Assembly: GCF_028476545.1 (NCBI RefSeq)
Contig: NW_026731884.1
Location: 391,285-455,284 of the forward strand
Direction of reading: 5' to 3'
Origin: Physella acuta
Lineage: Eukaryota > Mollusca > Gastropoda > Physidae
DNA length: 64,000 bases
Positions 12,401 to 27,400 of this stretch are shown here, piece by piece. A model generated the notes under the pieces. That model saw nothing but the letters and a program-made list of their open reading frames with translations, was not told the origin of the DNA and did not search any database. Each line of letters starts with the position of its first letter. The stretch's first letter is position 1. A program made the position numbers and the translations under genes.

Positions 12401-15400
12401 ACCTCTGTCTTACAAACCTGATCTTACAGGTCACTTAGTTCTCTATACCAGGACCTCTGTCTTACAAACCCGATCTTACAGGTCACTTAGTTCTCTATAC
12501 CAGGACCTCTGTCTTACAAACCTGATCTTACAGGTCACTTAGTTCTCTATACCAGGACCTCTGTCTTACAAACCTGATCTTACAGGTCACTTAGTTCTCT
12601 ATACCAGGACCTCTGTCTTACAAACCTGATCTTACAGGTCACTTAGTTCTCTATACCAGGACCTCTGTCTTACAAACCTGATCTTACAGGTCACTTAGTT
12701 CTCTATACCAGGACCTCTGTCTTACAAACCTGATCTTACAGGTCACTTAGTTCTCTATACCAGGACCTCTGTCTTACAAACCTGATCTTACAGGTCACTT
12801 AGTTCTCTATACCAGGACCTCTGTCTTACAAACCTGATCTTACAGGTCACTTAGTTCTCTATACCAGGACCTCTGTCTTACAAACCTGATCTTACAGGTC
12901 ACTTAGTTCTCTATACCAGGACCTCTGTCTTACAAACCTGATCTTACAGGTCACTTAGTTCTCTATACCAGGACCTCTGTCTTACAAACCTGATCTTACA
13001 GGTCACTTAGTTCTCTATACCAGGACCTCTGTCTTACAAACCTGATCTTACAGGTCACTTAGTTCTCTATACCAGGACCTCTGTCTTACAAACCTGATCT
13101 TACAGGTCACTTAGTTCTCTATACCAGGACCTCTGTCTTACAAACCTGATCTTACAGGTCACTTAGTTCTCTATACCAGGGCCTCTGTCTTACAAACCTG
13201 AACTTACAGGTCACTTAGTTCTCTATACCAGGACCTCTGTCTTACAAACCTGATCTTACAGGTCAGTTCTCTATACCAGGACCTCTGTCTTACAAACCTG
13301 ATCTTACAGGTCAGTTCTCTATACCAGGACCTCTGTCTTACAAACCTGATCTTACAGGTCACTTAGTTCTCTATACCAGGACCTCTGTCTTACAAACCTG
13401 ATCTTACAGGTCAGTTCTCTATACCAGGACCTCTGTCTTACAAACCTGATCTTACAGGTCACTTAGTTCTCTATACCAGGACCTCTGTCTTACAAACCTG
13501 ATCTTACAGGTCACTTAGTTCTCTATACCAGGACCTCTGTCTTACAAACCTGATCTTACAGGTCAGTTCTCTATACCAGGACCTCTGTCTTACAAACCTG
13601 ATCTTACAGGTCACTTACAAACCTGATCTTACAGGTCAGTTCTCTATACCAGGACCTCTGTCTTACAAACCTGATCTTACAGGTCACTTAGTTCTCTATA
13701 CCAGGACCTCTGTCTTACAAACCTGATCTTACAGGTCAGTTCTCTATACCAGGACCTCTGTCTTACAAACCTGATCTTACAGGTCAGTTCTCTATACCAG
13801 GACCTCTGTCTTACAAACCTGATCTTACAGGTCACTCAGTTCTCTATACCAGGACCTCTGTCTTACAAACCTGATCTTACAGGTCACTTAGTTCTCTATA
13901 CCAGGACCTCTGTCTTACAAACCTGATCTTACAGGTCACTTAGTTCTCTATACCAGGGCCTCTGTCTTACAAACCTGAACTTACAGGTCACTTAGTTCTC
14001 TATACCAGGACCTCTGTCTTACAAACCTGATCTTACAGGTCAGTTCTCTATACCAGGACCTCTGTCTTACAAACCTGATCTTACAGGTCAGTTCTCTATA
14101 CCAGGACCTCTGTCTTACAAACCTGATCTTACAGGTCACTTAGTTCTCTATACCAGGACCTCTGTCTTACAAACCTGATCTTACAGGTCACTTAGTTTCT
14201 CTATACCAGGACCTCTGTCTTACAAACCTGATCTTACAGGTCACTTAGTTCTCTATACCAGGACCTCTGTCTTACAAACCTGATCTTACAGGTCAGTTCT
14301 CTATACAAGGACCTCTGTCTTACAAACCTGATCTTACAGGTCACTTAGTTCTCTATACCAGGACCTCTGTCTTACAAACCTGATCTTACAGGTCACTTAG
14401 TTCTCTATACCAGGACCTCTGTCTTACAAACCTGATCTTACAGGTCACTTAGTTCTCTATACCAGGACCTCTGTCTTACAAACCTGATCTTACAGGTCAC
14501 TTAGTTCTCTATACCAGGACCTCTGTCTTACAAACCTGATCTTACAGGTCACTTCTCTATACCAGGACCTCTGTCTTACAAACCTGATATATCTGTGAAA
14601 TTATTTTAAATAAGTTCATTAATTTTTTAACCATACTTGATTTGAAATTTTGAGTGTGTGGTTTAGCAACAATGGAAAATATTTTAAGAACTTGAAAATC
14701 TGTTGGCAGAAAATGTATGAACATAATTTTAAAGTTTGTGTTAAATGAATTTGTGAATGGCTGCCTGTTGTTATATTTAACCATATATTATATTATATTT
14801 AGAGTCGCTACAGCACTGAACTGGCCCTAATGTACCTGTGGCAGCAGTCATATGACAGGGCCAGGTATTATTCCAGCATGGCATATGACAGCTTTTTACA
14901 GGTGAGATGACATCTTAATGACAGTTTTCTTTTGCTCACATATAAAAATTAATGTACACAGCTTCAACATATTTGTACTAAATTTACATTCAAGTTAGTG
15001 CTACTGAATATACTTCTCGTGCTACTAATTAGTTTTAGGTAGTTGTAATAGGCTGATGCAGCTATAGTGTGGGGGTAGCTGTTGTAGCCATAGTGTGTAG
15101 GTAGTTGATGTAGCCAGCCACTGTTGTGCCCACAGAGCTGGTCTAGCACCACCACCCTGATGCTGCCCACAAGAGCCAACAACCTGCACAAGCTACAACC
15201 TCTGCTGGAACTTGACGAGTTCCTCGATCACCTCAGCTCACAAGGTAACTTTTTTTTCACTAACTAGCTCTTCTTTCTTTCAGAAATGAACTTGAGGGAA
15301 TGTATGTATAGTTTGGTGCCTCGTTTTTTAAAATGACCACGTCACAAAATTGTCCATAACGGCACAAAGATTTTTGTGCTGTGTAAAACAACATCAGTTT

Positions 15401-18400
15401 ATGTTTGCTTGTTTTTTGTTTGTTTTTCTATTACTGCAATACATTTTAGTTGAACTCACAACCTTATTTCAAACAATCCTACATCCATATTTTTAACCTA
15501 CCCATAGCTGAAGTGCAAATATAAAACTGTGCCATGTTTGCAGGTAAAACTCCATCCAGCCTGATCAAAGCCTGGGGCAGTAGAGTTCCTCACACTATTC
15601 TGGACCCTGTCATGGTCTGGGATGATGTTGTCACCAACAGGTAAGATGCTGGCTTTTCAAGGTCAAGGCCAATTGTCTTGAGCCCCTGTACTGCTATCAA
15701 CAGGTTGAGAACCTCTCTTGTTACAGGACTGTGTACCTGAACCAGCTGATTGACGGGCTCTCAGATCTAAACAACACAGACAATGAAGAAAACCTCAGTG
15801 AAAAAATGGAAGAAATGAAAATCTGGCTACGTCTCAAGATGGCCGACAGTTGTAGGGAACAAGGGATCTCTACCCTGACCCTCAGGATCCTGCGGGACAC
15901 ACAGGGGGTAAGTGTGTCAGTCCCCAGCTGTGTCTCATGTCCCCAGCTGTGTCTCATGTCCCCAGCTGTGTCTCATGTCCCCAGCTGTGTCTCATGTCCC
16001 CAGCTGTGTCTCATGTCCCCAGCTGTGTCTCATGTCCCCAGCTGTGTCTCATGTCCCCAGCTGTATCTCATGTCCCCAGCTGTGTCTCATGTCCCCAGCT
16101 GTATCTCATGTCCTCAGCTGTGTCTCATGTCCCCAGCTGTGTCTCATGTCCCCAGCTGTGTCTCATGTCCCCAGCTGTGTCTCATGTCCCCAGCTGTGTC
16201 TCTTGTCCCCAGCTGTGCAAGAAAGCCTCCAACAAAGCCCTGATGATTGAGTGGTCCCATCTGTACACCACAGCTCACCAAACCAAGGCCTGTAACTCTG
16301 TCAAACCATGGGCAGATAACATCTTCAGTGATGTCCTCACTACGCTGGATCTCCTCAGTTAGTTGTGTTACCATCCTTACATACATTGTGTTACCATCCT
16401 TACATACATTGTGTTACCATCCTTACATAAGTTGTGTTACCATCCTTATATAAGTTGTGTTACCATCCTTACATAAGTTGTGTTACCATCCTTACATACA
16501 TTGTGTTACCATCCTTACATAAGTTTTGTTACCATCCTTACATAAGTTGTGTTACTATCCTTACATAAGTTTTGTTACCATCCTTACATAAGTTGTGTTA
16601 CCATCCATACATAAGTTGAGTTACCATCCTTACATACGTTGTGTTACCACCCTTACATATGTTGTGTTACCATCCTTACATAAGTTGTGTTACCATCCAT
16701 ACATAAGTTGTTACCATCCTTACATAAGTTGTGTTACCATCCTTACATAACTTGTGTTACCATCCTTACATGTTGTGTTACCATCCTTACATAAGTTGTG
16801 TTACCATCCTTACATGTTGTGTTACCTTACCATCCTTACATAAGTTTTGTTACCTTACCATCCTTACATAAGTTTTGTTACAATCCTTACATAAGTTGTG
16901 TTACCATCCTTACATAAGTTGTATTACAATCCATACATAAGTTGAGTTACCATCCTTACATATGTTGTGTTACCATCTTTACATACGTTGTGTTACCATC
17001 CTTACATAAGTTATGTTACCATCCTTACATACATTGTGTTACCATCCTTACATACGTTGTGTTACCATCCATACATAAAATGTGTTACCATCCTTACATG
17101 TTGTGTTACCATCCTTTCATAAGTTGTGTTACCATCCTTACATGTTGTGTTACGTTACCATCCTTACATAAGTTTTGTTACAATCCTTTCATAAGTTGTG
17201 TTACCATCCTTACATAAGTTGTGTTATCATCCTTACATAAGTTGTGTTACCATCCTTACATAAGTGGTGTTACCATCCTTACATAAGTTGTGTTATCATC
17301 CTTACATAAGTTGTGTTACCATCCTTACATACATTGTGTTACCATCCTTACATACATTGTGTTACCATCCTTACATAAGTTGTGTTACCATCCTTACATA
17401 AGTTGAGTTACCATCCTTACATACGTTGTGTTACCATCCTTACACAAGTTGTGTTACCATCCTTACACAAGTTGTGTTACCATCCTTACAAATGATTCCA
17501 GACAAGACCCAGAGTGAGCCAGTGCTGAAAGAAAGGCCAGACCTGGGACTGCGCCACCACATTTTGTCTGGCAAGAGTTACAGCATCCTGGTCCAAGGTC
17601 TCTTTTCTCTGCCAGAGTTGTCTGCCCTGAGTGAAGGCACCAAGAAGAAAATGGCGACTTTAGCTGGAACTGCAGACATAGGGAGTCAGGTGCTGGATTT
17701 TGGTTTCTCTCAATTTTAGTTTCAAACCAGGCAGGTGGTTATAGTCTGGCCATCAGGTGGTTATAGTCTGGCCATTAGGTGGTTATAGTCTGGCCATCAG
17801 GTGGTTATAGTCTGGCCAGCTGGTTGTTAGTCTAACCAGCATACTTTCTTCCGCAGCTTGTGGGCCAACTGTTGTGTAAAGGCTTTGAAGCCATGAAGTC
17901 AGCTGTAAGTCAGGATGGTGAGCTTACAGCCCCACAGATAGCCAGGCAGTCCATGACAGCTGGGGAAGCAAATCTGGAACTGGCTAAATTCTGTGATCAA
18001 GTCTTGCACATGCAAGAGGACATGGGTGAGTAGTTGACCAAGAGGACATGGATGAGTAGTTGACATGGGTGAGTAGTTGACATGGGTGAGTAGTTGACAT
18101 GGGTGAGTAGTTGACATGGGTGAGTAGTTGACATGGGTGAGTAGTTGACATGGGTGAGTAGTTGACATGGGTGAGTAGTTGACCAAGAGGACATGGGTGA
18201 GTAGTTGACATGGGTGAGTAGTTGACCAAGAGGACATGGGTGAGTAGTTGACCAAGAGGACATGGGTGAGTAGTTGACCAAGAGGACATGGGCGAGTAGT
18301 TGACCAAGAGGACATGGGTGAGTAGTTGACATGGGTGAGTAGTTGACATGGGTGAGTAGTTGACATGGGTGAGTAGTTGACATGGGTGAGTAGTTGACAT

Positions 18401-21400
18401 GGGTGAGTAGTTGACATGGGTGAGTAGTTGACATGGGTGAGTAGTTGACATGGGTGAGTAGTTGACATGGGTGAGTAGTTGACATGGGTGAGTAGTTGAC
18501 ATGGGTGAGTAGTTGACATGGGTGAGTAGTTGACATGGGTGAGTAGTTGACATGGGTGAGTAGTTGACCAAGAGGACATGGGTGAGTAGTTGACATGGGT
18601 GAGTAGTTGACATGGGTGAGTAGTTGACATGGGTGAGTAGTTGACCAAGAGGACATGGGTGAGTAGTTGACATGGGTGAGTAGTTGACATGGGTGAGTAG
18701 TTGACCAAGAGGACATGGGTGAGTAGTTGACATGGGTGAGTAGTTGACCAAGTAGTTGACCAAGAGGACATGGGTGAGTAGTTGACCAAGAGGACATGGG
18801 TGAGTAGTTGACCAAGTAGTTGACCAAGAGGACATGGGTGAGTAGTTGACCAAGTAGTTGACCAAGTAGTTGACCAAGAGGACATGGGTGAGTAGTTGAC
18901 CAAGTAGTTGACCAAGAGGACATGCGTGAGTAGTTGACCAAGAGGACATGGGTGAGTAGTTGACATGGGTGAGTAGTTGACATGGGTGAGTAGTTGACCA
19001 AGTAGTTGACCAAGAGGACATGGGTGAGTAGTTGACCAAGAGGACATGGGGGAGTAGTTGACCAAGAGGACATGGGTGAGTAGTTGACCAAGTAGTTGAC
19101 CAAGTAGTTGACCAAGAGGACATGGGTGAGTAGTTGAGATGGGTGAGTAGTTGACATGGGTGAGTAGTTGACATGGGTGAGTAGTTGACATGGGTGAGTA
19201 GTTGACATGGGTGAGTAGTTGACATGGGTGAGTAGTTGACATGGGTGAGTAGTTGACATGGGTGAGTAGTTGACATGGGTGAGTAGTTGACCAAATGTCT
19301 GACCAGAACTGTGTCTGTGTACACTGTCAAACAGGAAATGGAACAGACTTTTCAAATTATAATCTGACACTCCAGCATTAGGGTCTGTAAATGTTTTCTT
19401 TTGTCTGTAGTTTTAAAAAGTTTTTTTACTAGTGTTTGCACACAAGCCAATTCTAGTCTCAATCAATAGTCTCGTTTTGAAATAAAAACTGCAAGATATT
19501 CAAATCATAACTTCTAAGATTTCTATGTAAGTTGTTTTAAATATAGACATTTCTGTTTCATTAGTTAAATTTTTTTAATAACAATGGCTCATGTTCAAAA
19601 AAATACTTTGTCATAATTAATTTTTTACTGTCAGTGGTTTAAGTAGCTGAGTAAAAAAAGCGACTATGCTTTAATCTATAGAACAATTCCCAGAGAGCTG
19701 TGATGTTGATGCCCAGAACATTATGCCCCTATTGTTGTATAGACCAATTCCCAGAGAGCTGTGACGTTGATGCTCAGAACATTATGCCCCTATTGTTTGA
19801 TCTATAGAACAATTCCCAGAGAGCTGTGATGTTGATGCCCAGAACATTATGCCCCTATTGTTTGATCTATAGAACAATTCCCAGAGAGCTGTGATGTTGA
19901 TGCCCAGAACATTATGCCCCTATTGTTTGATCTATAGAACAATTCCCAGAGAGCTGTGATGTTGATGCCCAGAACATTATGCCCCTATTGTTTGATCTAT
20001 AGAACAATTCCCAGAGAGCTGTGATGTTGATGCCTTCCCTGAGACTGTGGTTGTTTGTTTACTGAACGCCATGCGAGGGGGCGGGGAGGAGGCCAGGGAG
20101 AGATTCCCACGTCTGCTGCAGATAGCTGAAAATTTCCCACAAGTCCGAGGTGTTTTCCTTAAAAAAGTATGTAATGCTGGTTCTTTAAAGTTTCACTACA
20201 AAACTGTACATCTGTTTAAATTTAACATCAATATTCTTAGAGCTTACAAAAACATAAAATGTCATTTATCCTGCTTACAAAATAATCAATGTAAAAAATA
20301 GTGCTGATGTTATTAGGCTTGATGTGTAGGCCTACACCATACTTTTAATTACATTAGTTGTAAGGTTGAAGAGAATTCATTAGTAGATGTCCACAAGATT
20401 GCTAAGGATAAGGGAGGGGGGATGGACGTTGTGTAAAAAATGAACTGACCCCTGTCTGCAGGTGTCAGAGGTCCCATGCTGGATGTTCTTGATGTGGATC
20501 AGTCAGATGACCGCCCTGCTGGACAAGGACGTGGCGTGCATCGTGGCCCCCCTCTTGATGCGCATAGCCACGGAATACCCTCAGGTCATCACAATCTTCC
20601 ATCTTCTTCTTGTATAGTTTGTTGTTCTACGTTGTTCTACAGACTGCTTTTTGTATAGTTTGTTGTTCTACAGACTGCTTCTTGTATAGTTTGTTGTTCT
20701 ACAGACTGCTTCTTGTATAGCTTGTTGTTCTACGTTGTTCTACAGACTGCTTCTTGTATAGTTTGTTGTTCTACAGACTGCTTCTTGTATAGTTTGTTGT
20801 TCTACAGACTGCTTTTTGTATAATTCATTTTTCTACAGCTTTTTGTATAGTTTGTTTTTCTAGCATCATATCATGTAGTTACTATCTCTGTCAAATGTAA
20901 AAATCCAAACAACTTTTGAAACTCATGAACAGGCTTTAATTTACCCCCTGCGTATGAGCTGTGAAGGATTTGTTTTAACATCCGCACCACAAGATAAAGG
21001 AAAGAAAGAAATTATTGATAAGTAAGATTATTCTTGCCTTTTAAATGACTGAAATGGTTTAAGCCTGTAGTTTTATATAAACCAGTTTGATTTCATCTGT
21101 TACTTTACCATTTATAAACAGCTGATTTAATTTGTTTTCTGTGGCCAGACTGGTTACTCTGACAGACAATCCGTTGGTCAACAAGTTTATCCAGGCTCTA
21201 GAGCAGTTTGGTCAACCTGATGTGATTTTTGGGGTAAGGAACTTGTGAAACAGACAATATTTGATCATTCCCTTTCATTGTTTCACTTAGGATTGGTGTA
21301 AAGATGTGAAACACAAAAATGTGATCATTCCCTTTGAATTCCCCTAGGATTGGTGTAAAGATGTGAAACACAAAAATGTGATCATTCCCTTTGAATTCCC

Positions 21401-24400
21401 CTAGGATTGGTGTAAAGATGTGAAACACAAAAATGTGATCATTCCCTTTGAATTCCCCTAGGATTGGTGTAAAGATGTGAAACACAAAAATGTGATCATT
21501 CCCTTTGAATTCCCCTAGGATTGGTGTAAAGATGTGAAACACAAAAATGTGATCATTCCCTTTGAATTCCCCTAGGATTGGTGTAAAGATGTGAAACACA
21601 AAAATGTGATCATTCCCTTTGAATTCCCCTAGGATTGGTGTAAAGATGTGAGACACAAAAATGTGATCATTCCCTTTGAATTCCCCTAGGATTGGTGTAA
21701 AGATGTGAAACACAAAAATGTGATCATTCCCTTTGAATTCCCCTAGGATTGGTGTAAAGATGTGAAACACAAAAATGTGATCATTCCCTTTGAATTCCCC
21801 TAGGATTGGTGTAAAGATGTGAAACACAAAAATGTGATCATTCCCTTTGAATTCCCCTAGGATTGGTGTAAAGATGTGAAACAGCTGCTGACCCACCAGA
21901 GCAGCAGGAAAGAGCTAGAGAAGAAATATAAAGAGCTGTGTCAAGATTTGCTAGACGTCCCAGCTGCCACCTCCAGCTCCTACAGCTCCACAGCTGTTGG
22001 TATGGGGGAGTACAGGAAGAGATTTGCTACTGTAAGGATGGGATTCTATTTGTTGTATAAGTGTTGGTATATTGTTGTATAAGTGTTGGTATTTTGTAGT
22101 ATAACTGTTGGTATTTTGTTGGGGGTGGGGGACTACAACCTTGACATAATCAATTTTGTTAGCACTTTTTTCTGTATCAACCAAAAGACTATTAAAGCAA
22201 ACATAAAATAAAATTTACATTTGATGATTGTAACATTTTCTCCCCACAGAACTTTAAATCAGAGTTTGAAAAGATTTTTGGCACCAGTGTGACTAAACTT
22301 TGTCAAATGGACCCCAAGGTGTCATCTTATTTCTAATCACTCCATACTTCTAAAATGCTACCATTTATCTTGTCACCCTCACACCAAGTCACCCTAACAC
22401 CCCCATGTCACCCTAACACCACCACATATCACCCTAACACCACATCACCCTAACACCCCCACATGTCACCCTAACACCACCATTTGTCACCCTAACACCC
22501 CCACATGTCACCCTAACACCACCATTTGTCACCCTAACACCACCATGTCACCCTAACACAACCAACATGTCACCCTAACACCACCACATGTCACCCTAAC
22601 ACCACCACATGTCACCCTAACACCACCATATGTCACCCTAACACCCCCATGTCACCCTAACACCCCCATGTCACCCTAACACCACATATCACCCTAAAAC
22701 TCCCCCATGTCACCCTAACACCACCACATGTCACCCTAACACCCCCAAGTCACCCTAACACCCCCAAGTCACCCTAACACCACCAAATGTCACCCTAACA
22801 CCACCACATCACCCTAACACCCCCACATGTCACCCTAACACCACCATTTGTCACCCTAACACCACCATGTCACCCTAACACCACCAACATGTCACCCTAA
22901 CACCACCACATGTCACCCTAACACCACCACATGTCACCCTAACACCACCACATGTCACCCTAACACCACCACATGTCACCCTAACACCACCATATGTCAC
23001 CCTAACACCCCCACATGTCACCCTAACACCACCACATGTCACCCTAACACCACCACATGTCAACCTAACACCACCATATGTCACCCTAACACCACCATAT
23101 GTCACCCTAACACCACCATATGTCACCCTAACACCTCACGTCACCCTAACACCACCATATGTCACCCTAACACCACCACATGTCACCCTAACACCCCCAC
23201 ATGTCACCCTAACACCACCACATGTCACCCTAACACCACCACATGTCACCCTAAAACCACCACATGTCAACCTAACACCACCATATGTCACCCTAACACC
23301 ACCATATGTCACCCTAACACCACCATATGTCACCCTAACACAACCACATGTCACCCTAACACCCCCACATGTCACCCTAACACCCCCACATGTAACCCTA
23401 ACACCACCACATGTCAACCTAACACCACCATATGTCACCCTAACACCACCATATGTCACCCTAACACCTCACGTCACCCTAACACCACCATATGTCACCC
23501 TAACACCCCCAAGTCACCCTAACACCCCCAAGTCACCCTAACACCACCAAATGTCACCCTAACACCACCACATCACCCTAACACCACCACATGTCAACCT
23601 AACACCACCGTATGTCACCCTAACACCACCATATGTCACCCTAACACCTCACGTCACCCTAACACCACCATATGTCACCCTAACACCACCACATGTCACC
23701 CTAACAACCCCACATGTCACCCTAACACCACCACATGTCACCCTAACACCATATGTCACCCTAACACCCCCACATGTCACCCTAACACCACCATGTCACC
23801 CTAACACCCCCACATGTCACCCTAACACCACCACATGTCACCCTAACACCACCACATGTCAACCTAACACCACCATATGTCACCCTAACACCACCATATG
23901 TCACCCTAACACCACCATATGTCACCCTAACACCTCACGTCACCCTAACACCACCATATGTCACCCTAACACCACCACATGTCACCCTAACACCCCCACA
24001 TGTCACCCTAACACCACCACATGTCACCCTAACACCACCACATGTCACCCTAACACCACCACATGTCAACCTAACACCACCATATGTCACCCTAACACCA
24101 CCATATGTCACCCTAACACCACCATATGTCACCCTAACACCCCCACATGTCACCCTAACACCACCATTTGTCACCCTAACACCACCATGTCACCCTAACA
24201 CAACCAACATGTCACCCTAACACCACCACATGTCACCCTAACACCACCACATGTCACCCTAACACCACCATATGTCACCCTAACACCCCCATGTCACCCT
24301 AACACCCCCATGTCACCCTAACACCACATATCACCCTAAAACTCCCCCATGTCACCCTAACACCACCACATGTCACCCTAACACCCCCAAGTCACCCTAA

Positions 24401-27400
24401 CACCCCCAAGTCACCCTAACACCACCAAATGTCACCCTAACACCACCACATCACCCTTACACCCCCACATGTCACCCTAACACCACCATTTGTCACCCTA
24501 ACACCACCATGTCACCCTAACACCACCAACATGTCACCCTAACACCACCACATGTCACCCTAACACCACCACATGTCACCCTAACACCACCACATGTCAC
24601 CCTAACACCACCACATGTCACCCTAACACCACCATATGTCACCCTAACACCCCCACATGTCACCCTAACACCACCACATGTCACCCTAACACCACCACAT
24701 GTCAACCTAACACCACCATATTACACCCTAACACCACCATATGTCACCCTAACACCACCATATGTCACCCTAACACCTCACGTCACCCTAACACCACCAT
24801 ATGTCACCCTAACACCACCACATGTCACCCTAACACCCCCACATGTCACCCTAACACCACCACATGTCACCCTAACACCACCACATGTCAACCTAACACC
24901 ACCACATGTCACCCTAACACCACCATATGTCACCCTAACACCACCATATGTCACCCTAACACAACCACATGTCACCCTAACACCCCCACATGTCACCCTA
25001 ACACCCCCACATGTAACCCTAACACCACCACATGTCAACCTAACACCACCATATGTCACCCTAACACCACCATATGTCACCCTAACACCTCACGTCACCC
25101 TAACACCACCATATGTCACCCTAACACCCCCAAGTCACCCTAACACCCCCAAGTCACCCTAACACCACCAAATGTCACCCTAACACCACCACATCACCCT
25201 AACACCACCACATGTCAACCTAACACCACCATATGTCACCCTAACACCACCATATGTCACCCTAACACCTCACGTCACCCTAACACCACCATATGTCACC
25301 CTAACACCACCACATGTCACCCTAACAACCCCACATGTCACCCTAACACCACCACATGTCACCCTAACACCATATGTCACCCTAACACCCCCACATGTCA
25401 CCCTAACACCACCATGTCACCCTAACACCCCCACATGTCACCCTAACACCACCACATGTCACCCTAACACCACCACATGTCAACCTAACACCACCATATG
25501 TCACCCTAACACCACCATATGTCACCCTAACACCACCATATGTCACCCTAACACCTCACGTCACCCTAACACCACCATATGTCACCCTAACACCACCACA
25601 TGTCACCCTAACACCCCCACATGTCACCCTAACACCACCACATGTCACCCTAACACCACCACATGTCACCCTAACACCACCACATGTCAACCTAACACCA
25701 CCATATGTCACCCTAACACCACCATATGTCACCCTAACACCACCATATGTCACCCTAACACAACCACATGTCACCCTAACACCCCCACATGTCACCCTAA
25801 CACCCCCACATGTAACCCTAACACCACCACATGTCAACCTAACACCACCATATGTCACCCTAACACCACCATATGTCACCCTAACACCTCACGTCACCCT
25901 AACACCACCATATGTCACCCTAACACCCCCAAGTCACCCTAACACCCCCAAGTCACCCTAACACCACCAAATGTCACCCTAACACCCCCAAGTCACCCTA
26001 ACACCACCAAATGTCACCCTAACACCACCACATCACCCTAACACCACCACATGTCAACCTAACACCACCATATGTCACCCTAACACCACCATATGTCACC
26101 CTAACACCTCACGTCACCCTAACACCACCATATGTCACCCTAACACCACCACATGTCACCCTAACAACCCCACATGTCACCCTAACACCACCACATGTCA
26201 CCCTAACACCATATGTCACCCTAACACCCCCACATGTCACCCTAACACCACCATGTCACCCTAACACCCCCACATGTCACCCTAACACCACCACATGTCA
26301 CCCTAACACCACCACATGTCAACCTAACACCACCATATGTCACCCTAACACCACCACATGTCACCCTAACAACCCCACATGTCACCCTAACACCACCACA
26401 TGTCACCCTAACACCATATGTCACCCTAACACCCCCACATGTCACCCTAACACCACCATGTCACCCTAACACCCCCACATGTCACCCTAACACCACCACA
26501 TGTCACCCTAACACCACCACATGTCAACCTAACACCACCACATGTCACCCTAACACCCCCACATGTCACCCTAACACCACCACATGTCACCCTAACACCA
26601 CCACATGTCACCCTAACACCACCACATGTCAACCTAACACCACCATATGTCACCCTAACACCACCATATGTCACCCTAACACCACCACATGTCACCCTAA
26701 CACCCCCACATGTCACCCTAACACCCCCACATGTCACCCTAACACCACCACATGTCACCCTAACACCACCACATGTCAACCTAACACCACCATATGTCAC
26801 CCTAACACCACCATATGTCACCCTAACACCACCATATGTCACCCTAACACCTCACGTCACCCTAACACCACCATATGTCACCCTAACACCACCACATGTC
26901 ACCCTAACAACCCCACATGTCACCCTAACACCCCCACATGTCACCCTAACACCCCCACATGTCACCCTAACACCACCACATGTCACCCTAACACACCCAC
27001 ATGTCACCCTAACACCACCATATGTCACCCTAACACCCCCACATGTCACCCTAACACCACCACATGTCACCCTAACAACACCACATGTCACCCTAACACC
27101 ACCACATGTCACCCTAACACCTCACGTCACCCTAACACCACCATATGTCACCCTAACACCCCCATGTCACCCTAACACCACCATATGTCACCCTAACACC
27201 CCCACATGTCACCCTAACACACCCACATGTCACCCTAACACCACCATGTCACCTAACACCACATATCACCCTAACACTCCCACATGTCACCCTAACACCA
27301 CCATATGTCACCCTAACACCACAATATGTCACCCTAACACCTCACGTCACCCTAACACCACCATATGTCACCCTAACACCACAACATGTCACCCTAACAC

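Noticed and set aside
17899-19370. Three overlapping - strand frames of about 450 codons (Ser-Pro-Met-Ser-Thr-Thr-His-Pro-Cys type)
   Set aside because: Produced by the exon 21 donor array in the antisense direction. All three frames are open, which a real gene would not show.
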